Assembly (NCBI GenBank): GCA_052117325.1
Contig: JBQKJJ010000016.1
Direction: 5' to 3' (one strand)
DNA: 53,311 bases
DNA from: CAG-964 sp902789345
GTDB taxonomy: Bacteria; Bacillota; Clostridia; Oscillospirales; Acutalibacteraceae
The notes under the pieces are model-generated. The model had not been told where the DNA came from. It was given only the letters and a program-made list of their open reading frames with translations, and searched no databases. A program made the position numbers and the translations under genes. The first letter of the stretch is position 1. The number at the start of each line of letters is the position of its first letter. Positions 1 to 8,844 of this stretch are shown one piece after another.

Positions 1-28
1 TGTAAACTTGTTTTTTTCTGTTTGCCAT
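1..28 (-). CDS. 5' end of a gene cut by the window edge, possibly an IS transposase
   Basis: An ATG at 28-26 on the minus strand is preceded by AGGAGG at 43-38 with nine bases between them, a very good translation start. Only nine codons (MANRKKQVY) lie in the window, so the product cannot be identified from sequence. Just upstream of the start (about 60-112) is a sequence block repeated in inverted orientation near the right edge of the window, which looks like the end of an insertion sequence. I infer that this could be the start of its transposase. A basic N-terminus of this kind is compatible with IS256-like transposases, but nine residues prove nothing. Confidence 0.45.
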
Positions 29-59
29 AATAAAAGGCCTCCTATGATTTTAATATTTT

Positions 60-112
60 ATCATAGAAGACCCTTATATTGTCTAATTTACAGAATTTTT
101 TTCACAGGCTCT
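60..112. repeat. IS-like terminal block, left copy
   Basis: Three short blocks here, ATCATAGAAGA (60-70), AATTTACAGAA (85-95) and TTTTTTCACA (96-105), recur in the same order, reverse-complemented, at 53205-53242. The spacing between the first two blocks differs (14 versus 4 bases), so these are related rather than identical ends. With the well-initiated gene at 28-1 just beyond, the arrangement resembles the outer end of an insertion sequence whose body lies outside the window. Confidence 0.45.
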
Positions 113-145
113 CTTTTTCAAGGTATAACATAAAAAACTATATCA

Positions 146-193
146 ATACCCAAAAGAGGCTGTGCTAAAAGTTGCACAGCCTCTTTTGGGTAT
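146..193. terminator. Long perfect hairpin, probable bidirectional terminator
   Basis: Bases 146-165 and 174-193 form a perfect 20-bp inverted repeat with an 8-base loop. The core GAGGCTGTGC/GCACAGCCTC is flanked by AAAA and TTTT, the usual layout of a terminator that works in both directions. It lies 20 bases past the stop of the minus-strand lipoprotein gene and separates it from the IS-like end. Confidence 0.75.
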
Positions 194-213
194 ATGTTTT
201 AATAATAATCATT

Positions 214-1071
214 TTAATTGTATTGGTTTTTATAACTTACTCCTAAACTGTCGGCAAACTCCATAACAAAGTCACTGTCGCCGGTAATTTCAATACTCTC
301 AAGCTTATCACATTCAATAACGGCCTGTTCATTTATTTCCATAATGGAAGGTGGTAAGGTTATCTTCGTTAAGCTTTTACATTTATTAAAAGCGGCATAT
401 CCAACGCTTTTTATGTTATACGGTGCCTGAACCTCCTTTAAGGAATCATTCTCAGAAAAAGCATAGTCAGGTATCACCTCAAGCATAGGTGACAGCACAA
501 CCCTTTCGAGATTGTCACAATAAGAAAATGCATTACAGCTGATAGTTGTAACTGTATCCGGCATAATAAATTCTGTATTTTGGCGATTTTCCGGGTAAGC
601 TACTAAATTTGCAAAATCAGCTGTGTACAACACTCCGTTGTAGTCAGCATAGTTTCCGTTTTTTTCACAAATTATTTCCTGAAGATATTTAGATTTGTAA
701 AAGGCCAAGGCACTTATGCTGTTTACCGTGCTTGGTATTGCAACACTCTTAACAGCATTGGGATTGTCCTCGTTTTGAAAGCAACGAGAGCTTATAACAG
801 ACACAGGCAGACCGTTAATGGCTGACGGCACCTTTACAGAGCTTTCGTTTCCCAAATATCTTATAATCGAAATACTACCGTCATCGCCGGTGGTATACTC
901 AAAATCTTTGTATATATTGTATTCTTCCGTAGCAGACTCTGTTTTAGAATTTTTGTTTACCACGCCTGTAATAAATTCTGTTTGATTGTTATTTGAGGTA
1001 CAGGCAAAAAAGGTAGCGCTTGCTGCAACTGCACCTAATGCTAAAATTGCCATTTTGTATAAACGAAACAT
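214..1071 (-). CDS. Leucine-rich-repeat (BspA-type) lipoprotein
   Basis: A 285-residue secreted protein. Residues 7-23 form a hydrophobic signal segment that ends in a lipobox-like FFAC at Cys24, suggesting a lipid-anchored surface protein. From about residue 65 onwards there are repeats of the LRR_5/BspA kind (IPSTVNSISALAFYK, MPDTVTTISCNAFSY, LPPSIMEINEQAV). Such domains act in surface binding in gut Firmicutes; the ligand cannot be told. The start follows AGGAG with ten bases of spacing. It is a single gene with its own terminator at 146-193. The lipobox has Phe at -3, which is less usual than Leu, so lipidation is an inference. Confidence 0.8.
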   Translation of the reverse strand: MFRLYKMAILALGAVAASATFFACTSNNNQTEFITGVVNKNSKTESATEEYNIYKDFEYTTGDDGSISIIRYLGNESSVKVPSAINGLPVSVISSRCFQNEDNPNAVKSVAIPSTVNSISALAFYKSKYLQEIICEKNGNYADYNGVLYTADFANLVAYPENRQNTEFIMPDTVTTISCNAFSYCDNLERVVLSPMLEVIPDYAFSENDSLKEVQAPYNIKSVGYAAFNKCKSLTKITLPPSIMEINEQAVIECDKLESIEITGDSDFVMEFADSLGVSYKNQYN

Positions 1072-1174
1072 AATAAATTTGCTCCTATAACAACTTATGC
1101 GTTAATTCTACCACACAACAAGGCACAAATTAATTAAGAAAATGTAAATAAAATGTTTATTTTGTTTCTATATA

Positions 1175-2284
1175 TTACAAATTTTCTTTTGCACAGCTCA
1201 AGGCTTCTGCAATTACATTGTGCATATCAAAATATTTATACATACCAAGTCTGCCGCCAAAAATAACATTTTCTTCTTTGTCGGCTAATGCCTTATATTT
1301 TGCGAAAAGCTCGTTGTTTTTACTGTCATTCATTGGGTAATAAGGTTCGTCACCCTTTTGCCATTTAGCAGGGTACTCACGGGTAATTACCGTATGGTTG
1401 GTTTCATTTCCACCCTGACATCCAAATTCAAAATGCTTATGCTCAATAATTCTTGTGTAAGGCACTTCATATTCTGTATAATTTACCACAGCATTGCCTT
1501 GATAATTACTTACATCCGGTAAATCCTCGGTTTCAAACCTTAAACTGCGGTATTCAAGCTCGCCATATGTATAGTTATAATATTGGTCTATCATACCGGT
1601 AAACAAAACCTTGTTCGCCATGGCAGTAAGCTCAGCCTTGTTTTCAAAGTAATCTGTGTTTAACCTTACCTCAATACCGTCAAGCATTTTTTCAATTATT
1701 TTAGTGTAGCCGCCAATAGGTATGCCCTGGTATTTGTCGTTAAAGTAATTATTATCATACACCAGTCTTACAGGTAAACGCTTAATAATAAACGCCGGCA
1801 GTTCCGTTGCCTTGCGGCCCCACTGCTTTTCTGTATATCCTTTAACAAGCTTTTCGTATATATCCCTGCCTACCAAAGATATAGCCTGCTCCTCTAAATT
1901 TTTCGGCTCACCTTTAATTTCGGCTTTCTGCCTGTCAATTTCAGCCTGTGCCTGCTGTGGTGTGGTAACACCCCACATTTTATTAAAAGTATTCATATTA
2001 AAAGGCATATTGTAAAGCTCACCTTTATAAACGGCCACAGGGGAATTTGTGTAGCGGTTAAATTCAGCAAACTGCTGTATGTAGTCCCACACCTCTTTGT
2101 TACTTGTATGAAAAATATGGGCACCATACTTGTGTACCTGAATACCGTTTACATCCTCTGTATAAATATTGCCGCCAATATGTGAACGCTTGTCTATTAC
2201 AAGCACTTTCCTGCCTTTTTTCTTAGCCTCGTGTGCAAACACAGCCCCAAATAATCCTGCACCAACAATTAAATAGTCGTACAT
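1175..2284 (-). CDS. glf: UDP-galactopyranose mutase
   Basis: This flavoenzyme converts UDP-galactopyranose to UDP-galactofuranose, the donor for galactofuranose-containing surface glycans. The N-terminus has the FAD-binding GAGLFG at residues 8-13 and the downstream RSHIGGN typical of the family. The 369-residue length is normal for bacterial Glf. I place the start at the ATG at 2284, because GGAGG at 2295-2291 lies six bases before it; an in-frame ATG at 2299 lies upstream of that ribosome site and is unlikely. The gene has its own promoter (2314-2342) and is separated from tsaD by a terminator. No galactofuranosyl transferase is visible next to it. Confidence 0.93.
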   Translation of the reverse strand: MYDYLIVGAGLFGAVFAHEAKKKGRKVLVIDKRSHIGGNIYTEDVNGIQVHKYGAHIFHTSNKEVWDYIQQFAEFNRYTNSPVAVYKGELYNMPFNMNTFNKMWGVTTPQQAQAEIDRQKAEIKGEPKNLEEQAISLVGRDIYEKLVKGYTEKQWGRKATELPAFIIKRLPVRLVYDNNYFNDKYQGIPIGGYTKIIEKMLDGIEVRLNTDYFENKAELTAMANKVLFTGMIDQYYNYTYGELEYRSLRFETEDLPDVSNYQGNAVVNYTEYEVPYTRIIEHKHFEFGCQGGNETNHTVITREYPAKWQKGDEPYYPMNDSKNNELFAKYKALADKEENVIFGGRLGMYKYFDMHNVIAEALSCAKENL

Positions 2285-2313
2285 TTTAAACCTCCGCATT
2301 TAATTTTTATATA

Positions 2314-2342
2314 ATTATATCATTTTTGTACCTTTGTGTCTA
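2314..2342 (-). promoter_or_regulatory. Promoter of glf
   Basis: On the minus strand TAGACA (2342-2337) and TATAAT (2319-2314) are 17 bases apart, 30 bases upstream of the glf start. The -10 is perfect and the -35 differs from consensus at one base. Confidence 0.65.
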
Positions 2343-2379
2343 CCAATAGCATTTTAAATACAACAGCGTATGTTTTTTA

Positions 2380-2412
2380 ATAAAAATAGGGCAGAGGTGT
2401 ACCTACTGCCCT
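2380..2412 (-). terminator. Terminator after tsaD
   Basis: AGGGCAG (2388-2394) pairs with CTGCCCT (2406-2412), with three further pairs inside. On the minus strand the stem is followed by a U-rich tail (TATTTTTATT). It closes the alr-polA-tsaD operon. Confidence 0.7.
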
Positions 2413-2450
2413 TACATATATTTCGCCTGCTTAAATTACTACCGCAAAGC

Positions 2451-3461
2451 TTAACCCTCTTCAATAGATTTTGTTGCATATGCGTTTAAATCCTGCTGTG
2501 CGGTATGTCCGCTCAAATATTCGTAGTACCCCTGTGAACCAACCATTGCCGCGTTATCACCGCAAAGCTCCTTTGGCGGCATATACAGCTTTAAGCCGTT
2601 TTCATCACAAAGCTTTTGCAGATTTCTTCTTAAAAGAGCATTTGCAGAAACACCGCCTGCTATTACAATAGTTTTGCTGCCGGTGTCCTGTGCGGCTTTC
2701 ATAAGATTGGTAGTAAGACATTTTACAACAGCATTTCTAAATGATGCCGATACATCTTCTACAGAGAGCTCTTCACCCTTTTGTTTTGCATTATGTATAA
2801 GATTAATTACCGCTGTTTTCAGTCCTGAAAAGCTAAAGTCATACGGTGCATTGTCAACCTTGGGGAACGGCAGCTTAAATGCCTCCGGATTACCATTTTC
2901 TGCCACCTTGTCTAAATGTATTCCGCCCGGATACGGCATACCCATTGTTCTTGCCGCCTTGTCAAATGCCTCGCCTGCGGCATCATCCCTTGTTTTGCCT
3001 ATAATTTTCATTTTTGTGTAGTCATCAACAAGAACAATATGGCTGTGTCCGCCGCTTACAACCAAACATAAAAACGGTGGTTTAAGTTCAGAGTGTGCTA
3101 TATAATTTGATGCAATATGTGAGCGCAGATGGTGTGTTGGCACAAGCGGTATATTTTTTGCAAGTGACAAACCTTTGGCAAAATTCACACCAACCAACAA
3201 AGCACCTATAAGTCCGGGTGCATATGTAACAGCTATAGCGTCAATATCATCCAGGGTTACATCAGCCTGCTGAAGTGCTTCATTTACCACTCCCGAAATT
3301 GCTTCTGCATGGCGTCTGGAGGCAATTTCCGGTACTACACCGCCATACAGCTTGTGCTCCTCAACTTGTGTTGCCACTATAGACGAAAGCACCTTTCTGC
3401 CGTCTTCTACAACTGCTGCAGCAGTTTCGTCACAAGAGCTTTCTATTGATAAAATTTTCAT
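2451..3461 (-). CDS. tsaD: tRNA threonylcarbamoyladenosine synthase subunit TsaD
   Basis: TsaD transfers the threonylcarbamoyl group to A37 of ANN-decoding tRNAs, working with TsaB and TsaE in the cytoplasm. The N-terminal SIESSCDETAAA block (residues 5-16), the metal-binding HHLRSH near residue 110 and the SGGHSH block are diagnostic. Length 336 is normal. I start at the ATG at 3461, which has AAGGA nine bases upstream; the ATG three codons earlier (3470) abuts the ribosome site with no spacing. It is the last gene of the operon, following the rimI-like acetyltransferase, an arrangement common in Firmicutes. TsaB and TsaE are not in this window. Confidence 0.96.
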   Translation of the reverse strand: MKILSIESSCDETAAAVVEDGRKVLSSIVATQVEEHKLYGGVVPEIASRRHAEAISGVVNEALQQADVTLDDIDAIAVTYAPGLIGALLVGVNFAKGLSLAKNIPLVPTHHLRSHIASNYIAHSELKPPFLCLVVSGGHSHIVLVDDYTKMKIIGKTRDDAAGEAFDKAARTMGMPYPGGIHLDKVAENGNPEAFKLPFPKVDNAPYDFSFSGLKTAVINLIHNAKQKGEELSVEDVSASFRNAVVKCLTTNLMKAAQDTGSKTIVIAGGVSANALLRRNLQKLCDENGLKLYMPPKELCGDNAAMVGSQGYYEYLSGHTAQQDLNAYATKSIEEG

Positions 3462-3567
3462 TTTCTTCATTCCTTTAATGTGTATTCCGGTTAGTCTTTT
3501 AAATTTGGAAATTAGATAGTAATAGCCATAAAAAGCTCTCCGGTTTTCAAGTTAAAGCCATGTATGC

Positions 3568-4008
3568 CTAATTAAAATTAAGAGTCATAATTAATGCGTC
3601 TTCTGTAGGCGATGTATAAAACCCTTTGCGCCTGCCTTTTTCCTCAAAGCCTAAATCTTTGTAAAGACCTACGGCTTTAGTGTTAGACGGACGAACCTCA
3701 AGGGTAATAAAACTGCATCCTTTTTCCTTTGCCGTTTTTACTAAGTGTGCAGTAAGCTTTTTTCCGTAGCCCTTGCCTTGATACTCCGGCAGTACAGCTA
3801 TATTGGCAACATATGCCTCGTCTACAGCTATGTGCATACCGCAGTAGCCTATAACCTGTGAATCTGCTGTAAGTACATAAAATTGGGCGCCGCTGTTGCT
3901 AAGCTCAGCTTCTATGGCCTTTTGCGACCAAGGCTTGCTAAAACAGGCCTTTTCAATCTCTGCAACTTCATATGTATGGCACTTCTGCATTTTAGTTATG
4001 CTTTTCAT
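3568..4008 (-). CDS. rimI: Ribosomal-protein-alanine acetyltransferase RimI
   Basis: A GNAT-fold N-acetyltransferase of about 146 residues. The acetyl-CoA binding signature QGKGYGKKL and the C-terminal motif NTKAVGLYKDLGFEEKGRR are those of RimI, which acetylates the N-terminus of ribosomal protein S18 in E. coli. The substrate here is inferred from family. The neighbour tsaD supports the RimI call, since the two are linked in many Firmicutes. The ATG at 4008 has AGAGGAAG upstream. The start overlaps the end of the phosphatase gene by 17 bases, suggesting translational coupling. Confidence 0.88.
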   Translation of the reverse strand: MKSITKMQKCHTYEVAEIEKACFSKPWSQKAIEAELSNSGAQFYVLTADSQVIGYCGMHIAVDEAYVANIAVLPEYQGKGYGKKLTAHLVKTAKEKGCSFITLEVRPSNTKAVGLYKDLGFEEKGRRKGFYTSPTEDALIMTLNFN

Positions 4009-4438
4009 TTTCCAGCTTCCTCTCAATAAGCTGTGCCAAAATTAAAAGTTGGTCATATATGTTATGGCAACATTCTTTGTATGTCTCTAAGTTACCGCCA
4101 AATGGATCTTGAACATTCAGCACATAAATTTTATTCTTAGGTACATTACCGCTCATTAACGCCTGAGCATGGGTCATAGTCATACATACAAAAAGGTCGG
4201 TTTCGTCAAGCATTTTTGTGGTAATAGAATGGGATATATGCCCTGATATATCAGCGCCAAATTCTTTACAGGCAATAACTGCATTTTCAGTAGCTTTCTG
4301 ACCTTCTGTTGCCATTAATCCTGCACTGCTTACCTGAACATCCTTTAGCTTGTTGTCTTTAGTAATAAAGGTTTTAAATATGCCCTCAGCCATAGGGCTT
4401 CTACAGGTGTTTCCGGTGCAAACAAATAAAATTTTCAA
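3992..4438 (-). CDS. Low-molecular-weight protein-tyrosine phosphatase
   Basis: The 148-residue protein opens with the phosphatase P-loop VCTGNTCRSPMAEG, containing the CX5R(S) signature with nucleophile Cys7 and Arg13, and ends with the catalytic-acid region NVQDPFGG. Family members dephosphorylate tyrosine or arginine phosphoproteins. In Gram-positives the nearest types are YwlE (protein arginine phosphatase, with Thr in the P-loop) and PtpA/YwqE partners. The Thr in CTGNTCRS resembles YwlE, so arginine-phosphatase activity is possible. The start is TTG at 4438, with GGAG eight bases upstream. Its 3' end overlaps rimI. Confidence 0.88.
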   Translation of the reverse strand: MKILFVCTGNTCRSPMAEGIFKTFITKDNKLKDVQVSSAGLMATEGQKATENAVIACKEFGADISGHISHSITTKMLDETDLFVCMTMTHAQALMSGNVPKNKIYVLNVQDPFGGNLETYKECCHNIYDQLLILAQLIERKLENEKHN

Positions 4439-4450
4439 TGTATAATCTCC

Positions 4451-4777
4451 TTACTTTACCTTGTCGTAATATGTATATAGCTTTTGTACACCATTTTCCA
4501 AATGAAAATAGTGTACTATATATGGCACAAGCAGGCACATTAACGCCACAAACAGCAAAGCAAGCCCTATACTTTTAAACGCCACAAAGCCCATTATAGA
4601 AATTATAGTACATATTGCAACAAGCATTGTAACTAAAAAATGTACAATTCTTTCATGTTGAAAGTAACCGATTTTTGTTTGCAGTTCTTCGTTAAGCTCT
4701 TTTTTTTCTTCCTTTGTAAGATCCTTGCTTGTTTTATCTTCCATATAATCAATAAATTCTTTTAATTCTTTCCACAT
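4451..4777 (-). CDS. Small membrane protein of unknown function
   Basis: I do not recognise this 108-residue protein. Its first half is charged and helical, rich in Lys and Glu (residues 1-40). Two hydrophobic segments follow (about 46-64 and 68-87), then a short C-terminal tail. The ATG is preceded by AGGAGA at good spacing. It sits 12 bases before the phosphatase gene and 27 bases after polA, so it is part of the same operon. Nothing in it suggests an enzyme. Confidence 0.7.
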   Translation of the reverse strand: MWKELKEFIDYMEDKTSKDLTKEEKKELNEELQTKIGYFQHERIVHFLVTMLVAICTIISIMGFVAFKSIGLALLFVALMCLLVPYIVHYFHLENGVQKLYTYYDKVK

Positions 4778-4804
4778 ATATATTTCTCCTTAATTATAAA
4801 ATTT

Positions 4805-7363
4805 TTATCCTTTTGCGTCGTACCAGGTTTTTCCTATGGCGGCGTCGGCAATTAGCGGAACGCTTAAATGCACAGCGTTTTCCATTTCCTCCTGCAACAG
4901 TGCTGCGGCTTTTTCAGCCTCGTCTATAGGTGCTTCAACTATAAGCTCGTCGTGCACCTGTAAAATAAGCTTAGAACGCATATTTTCTGCCCTTAGTCTG
5001 TTATGCACCCTTATCATTGCAATTTTAATTATATCGGCGGCAGTACCCTGAATAGGCATATTTCTTGCTACACGCTCACCAAAAGAGCGAACCATTTTGT
5101 TAGAGGCAGAAAGCTCCGGTAAATATCTTCTGCGGTTAAACATCGTTTCTACATAGCCTGTTTCTTTAGCCTGCTCAATAATATTTTTCATATATTCATC
5201 AACACCGCTGTAGTGGGCTAAATATGCCTTAATATATCGGTCAGCCTCTTTTATTGATACACCAATGTCCTTTGACAAAGAGAACGCACCAATGCCATAT
5301 ACAATACCGAAATTTACAGCCTTTGCACGGCTTCTCATAAGTGGTGTAACCATTTCCACCGGCATACCAAACACCTGTGAGGCTGTAATGGTGTGAATAT
5401 CGTAATTGTTTATAAATGCATTGCACATTTCTTTGTCATTTGCAATATGTGCAAGAACTCTAAGTTCAATTTGGGAATAATCGGCGTCAACCAAAACACA
5501 GCCGTCAGCTGCAGTAAAAAATCTGCGCATTTCCTTACCAAGCTCTGTTCTAACAGGTATATTCTGCAAATTTGGCTCTGTTGAGCTTATTCTGCCTGTT
5601 CTTGTTTCGGTTTGATTAAAGCTTGAGTGTATTCTGCCTGTTTCGTCAATAACCTTTAATAAACCGTCACAATAAGTAGACTTCAGCTTTGAAAGCTGCC
5701 TGTATTCCATAATATACGCAACGGCAGGGTGTTCGTCGGCCAATTTTTCAAGAACCTCTGCGCCTGTGGAATAGCCGCTTTTTGTTTTCTTTAAAGGCGG
5801 CAAGCCCAGCTTTTCAAAAAGTGCTGTACCAAGCTGTTTAGGTGAGTTTATATTAAATTCATAACCCACCAGGTTGTATATTTCCTGCTTTATCTCGTCT
5901 ATTCTGCTGCCAAGGTTGTTGCCAAACTTTTCAATTCCCTTTCTGTCCGCCATAAAGCCACGATTTTCCATACAAGCAAGCACATTGGCAAGGGGAATTT
6001 CAATGTTATACAAAAGCTCCTTTTGATTATTTTTTTCAATTTCACTTTCAATATTTTCTGAAACAACCGCCAGCTGTGCCAGTGCATTAATATCATTTTT
6101 TAATTCACTGTCATCAGCATTTTCAACCAGGAACTCAGGTGCGTTGTACTCCTGTGCCAGTCGGTCAATGTCATATGACGATGCTGACGGATTAAGCAAA
6201 TACGCCGCAAGCTCAGCATCAAAAATTTCACCCCGTGGCTCAACTGATTTTTCATCAAGTAATGCAAAAATCCCCTTTATACCATGGGTGATTTTTTTGT
6301 TGTTATTGCTAAACAGCTTATACAACACACCGCAACCGTCACTGACTGCAATATTTACACCGTTTGTCACAAGTGTATTTTTACCGGTGTACAAAACAGA
6401 TACAACTTCATCATTAATAATTTCTTCTAAAATTGCATCTGTATTGGATACTAAATTAAATTTAACAATATCAATATTTTCCTTAACCACAGGGGAGACT
6501 GTACCGTTATTTAGCCCGAATTTATCAATAAGTGTGAAAAGCTCAAGTCTTGTCATAATGTTAAGCGCCTCTTGATACTGCGGCTCTTTAGGAATATAAT
6601 GCTCAAGCTCTGTATCAATAGGGGCGTTTTTAACGATTTCTCCTAAATGTCTGCTTAAATATGCGCTTTCTTTACCCTCCTTGAGCTTTTTATACATTGC
6701 AGGCTTAAGCTCAAGACTGTCTATATTCTCATAAATATAGTCAAGATTTCCATATTGCTCTATCAACCCTGTAGCGCCCTTTTGACCAATTCCCTTTACA
6801 CCGGGAATGTTGTCGGAGGTATCACCCTGAATTGCCTTAATATCTATAAGCTGATGTGGAGTTACACCGTATTCCTCTTTAATTTTAGCTTCGTCGTAGG
6901 TTACTACGCTCTTGGTTGTAATAAGCCTTACATTTGTTGCACCACTTACAAGCTGTAAACTGTCACGGTCACCTGTTGCCAAAACGCAGGTATTGCCGCT
7001 GTCCTCACAGACCTTGGCAAGAGTTCCTAAAATATCATCAGCCTCATAGCCTACACATTCCACCAGCGTATACCCCAGCTTTTCCAAAAGCTCTTTAACA
7101 ACAGGCAGTTGCTGTGCAAGTTTGTCCGGCATACCGTGTCTGTTTGCCTTGTAGCCGTCATATTCTTTATGTCTGAAGGTCGGCTCTCGGCGGTCAAAAG
7201 CAACCGCTACAGCATCTGGAGAGGTATCGGCAATAGTTTTATGCATAGTATTTAAAAAGCCGTATACAGCATTAGTGTATTCGCCGTTTTTGGTTGTTAA
7301 AAGCTTTATACCATAGTAGGCTCTGTTTAAAATACTGTTGCCGTCCAATACAAGAAGTTTCAT
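4805..7363 (-). CDS. polA: DNA polymerase I
   Basis: An 852-residue polymerase for gap filling and Okazaki fragment processing. The N-terminal ~290 residues are the 5'-3' nuclease (GYEADDILGTLAK, GDRDSLQLV, helix-hairpin-helix VKGIGQKGA). The middle part corresponds to the 3'-5' exonuclease fold but lacks the DxE and other metal-binding carboxylates, so proofreading is presumably lost, as in Bacillus and Thermus enzymes. The C-terminal polymerase has motif A DADYSQIELRV, motif B RSRAKAVNFGIVYG and motif C QVHDELIVE. It starts 20 bases after alr and is almost certainly co-transcribed with it. A clear AGGGG lies upstream of the ATG. Confidence 0.97.
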   Translation of the reverse strand: MKLLVLDGNSILNRAYYGIKLLTTKNGEYTNAVYGFLNTMHKTIADTSPDAVAVAFDRREPTFRHKEYDGYKANRHGMPDKLAQQLPVVKELLEKLGYTLVECVGYEADDILGTLAKVCEDSGNTCVLATGDRDSLQLVSGATNVRLITTKSVVTYDEAKIKEEYGVTPHQLIDIKAIQGDTSDNIPGVKGIGQKGATGLIEQYGNLDYIYENIDSLELKPAMYKKLKEGKESAYLSRHLGEIVKNAPIDTELEHYIPKEPQYQEALNIMTRLELFTLIDKFGLNNGTVSPVVKENIDIVKFNLVSNTDAILEEIINDEVVSVLYTGKNTLVTNGVNIAVSDGCGVLYKLFSNNNKKITHGIKGIFALLDEKSVEPRGEIFDAELAAYLLNPSASSYDIDRLAQEYNAPEFLVENADDSELKNDINALAQLAVVSENIESEIEKNNQKELLYNIEIPLANVLACMENRGFMADRKGIEKFGNNLGSRIDEIKQEIYNLVGYEFNINSPKQLGTALFEKLGLPPLKKTKSGYSTGAEVLEKLADEHPAVAYIMEYRQLSKLKSTYCDGLLKVIDETGRIHSSFNQTETRTGRISSTEPNLQNIPVRTELGKEMRRFFTAADGCVLVDADYSQIELRVLAHIANDKEMCNAFINNYDIHTITASQVFGMPVEMVTPLMRSRAKAVNFGIVYGIGAFSLSKDIGVSIKEADRYIKAYLAHYSGVDEYMKNIIEQAKETGYVETMFNRRRYLPELSASNKMVRSFGERVARNMPIQGTAADIIKIAMIRVHNRLRAENMRSKLILQVHDELIVEAPIDEAEKAAALLQEEMENAVHLSVPLIADAAIGKTWYDAKG

Positions 7364-7383
7364 TTGTGTACCCCTTTTCCTTA

Positions 7384-8574
7384 TTATTTAAGCAGGTGGT
7401 CAACCGTGCCGACCTCTTTACCGTTTTGCAGATAAACCCTTGCCACACGCTTGCTTACAAGACACACCACCTCATAATTTATAGTGCCTGTCCAGTTTGC
7501 AATATCATCGGCAGTGGGTATATGTCCGTTTTTGCCGTTTCCAAACAGCAGTACCTCGTCATTCATTTTTACATTGTCTATTTCTGCAGCATCTGCAATA
7601 AGCTGGTCCATACATATTCTACCCAAAATTTTAGCTTTTTTACCCTGTAATGTTACATAGCCCTCTTTACCTATTGTTCGTATGTAGCCGTCAGCATAGC
7701 CAACAGGTACGGTTACTGTTTTTAACCTGTTTGGTGCTGTATATGTTCTGCCGTAGCTTACCGTAGAGCCTTCTTCAATATCTTTAACAAGAGATACTAC
7801 GCTTTTAAGCTCCATTGCTGGTATTAAATCAATCTTACCCTTAAGCTTACAGGACGGCGAAAGACCGTATAAAATAATACCTGCACGCACCATATCCAGG
7901 TGAGTTTCAGGATAATCTATAATCGCACCGCTGTTTGCGCAGTGGCGAATTTCAAACTTAATGCCACTCTTCTCAAGCTGTTCTATAGTATGCATAAAAC
8001 AATTAAACTGCTGCATTGTAAAAGCCTTGCCGTCTTCTGCCTCATCACTTACTGCAAAGTGGGTAAACACTCCCTGTGGGTGCAAATTGCTTAGTCTGCA
8101 TATTTTTTCTGCTGTATCTATACTTTTGCTGTCACGCTGAAAGCTTTGACACATTAGTCCTATTCTTGACATGCCTGTATCTAACTTAAGGTGTATATTA
8201 ACGGTAACATTATTCCTTTTAGCACAGTCAGACAGATTTTCAGCATACTCAAGGCTGTAGCACGCCTGCGCAATGTTATTTTCTGCAAGCAAGGCCGCAC
8301 ATTCGGCAGGGGTGTAGCCTAAGATTAATATAGGCAAACTTATTTTATTTTGTCTTAGTTCTAACGCTTCTTCTATGTTGGAAACGGCAAACCAATCAGC
8401 TCCCAGCTTTTCATATAGCTTAGCCAGCTGTACAGCACCGTGTCCGTATCCGTCCGCCTTTATTACACAGCAAATTTTTGCTTTTGGATTTGCCTTTTTT
8501 CTTATTAAATTATAGTTATGTTCTATATTATCAAGGTTAATTTCCGCCCAAGTTCTTCTGATTATATTATTCAA
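7384..8574 (-). CDS. alr: Alanine racemase
   Basis: A PLP enzyme that makes D-alanine for peptidoglycan. The PLP lysine lies in CVIKADGYGHG, the catalytic tyrosine in VSYGRTY, and RAGIILYGLSPS and RICMDQL are further family blocks. There is no ATG near the N-terminus. The best start is TTG at 8574, giving MNNIIRRTWAEI, with GGAAG eight bases upstream; the frame stays open to a TTG at 8595 that lacks a ribosome site. A near-perfect promoter (8622-8650) lies just upstream. It is the first gene of the operon that continues into polA and diverges from the L,D-transpeptidase gene, a second peptidoglycan enzyme. Confidence 0.95.
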   Translation of the reverse strand: MNNIIRRTWAEINLDNIEHNYNLIRKKANPKAKICCVIKADGYGHGAVQLAKLYEKLGADWFAVSNIEEALELRQNKISLPILILGYTPAECAALLAENNIAQACYSLEYAENLSDCAKRNNVTVNIHLKLDTGMSRIGLMCQSFQRDSKSIDTAEKICRLSNLHPQGVFTHFAVSDEAEDGKAFTMQQFNCFMHTIEQLEKSGIKFEIRHCANSGAIIDYPETHLDMVRAGIILYGLSPSCKLKGKIDLIPAMELKSVVSLVKDIEEGSTVSYGRTYTAPNRLKTVTVPVGYADGYIRTIGKEGYVTLQGKKAKILGRICMDQLIADAAEIDNVKMNDEVLLFGNGKNGHIPTADDIANWTGTINYEVVCLVSKRVARVYLQNGKEVGTVDHLLK

Positions 8575-8621
8575 AAAATCCACTTCCAATTTCAAGCTAC
8601 TGTGGTTATATTCACAAGTAA

Positions 8622-8650
8622 ATTATATTACTTATTGCATTTAAAATCAA
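8622..8650 (-). promoter_or_regulatory. Promoter of the alr-polA operon
   Basis: On the minus strand TTGATT (8650-8645) and a perfect TATAAT (8627-8622) are 17 bases apart. Transcription would begin near 8615, giving a leader of about 40 bases before the TTG start at 8574. Confidence 0.75.
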
Positions 8651-8738
8651 TGCTTTTAGCTCTGTGGCACATACATTGCCTGTATATTTTAGGACAAAAA
8701 TAATATAAAATTTTTCTTTAAATTAGTCGAAACTTGTA

Positions 8739-8767
8739 TTGCAATAAATATATGTCCGTGCTAAAAT
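8739..8767 (+). promoter_or_regulatory. Promoter of the FN3-L,D-transpeptidase gene
   Basis: TTGCAA (8739-8744) and TAAAAT (8762-8767) are spaced by 17 bases, about 75 bases upstream of the GTG start. It diverges from the alr promoter. Confidence 0.65.
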
Positions 8768-8844
8768 TATTCTACAAAGGTTATATGAATACAGACATGT
8801 ATTAGTTATTAGTAGTGTTTTAGTTTAAATTTAGGAGTATTAAA

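Noticed and set aside
4805..7363. polA damaged because the proofreading exonuclease residues are missing
   Set aside because: Many Gram-positive DNA polymerase I enzymes have a vestigial exonuclease; the gene is otherwise complete.
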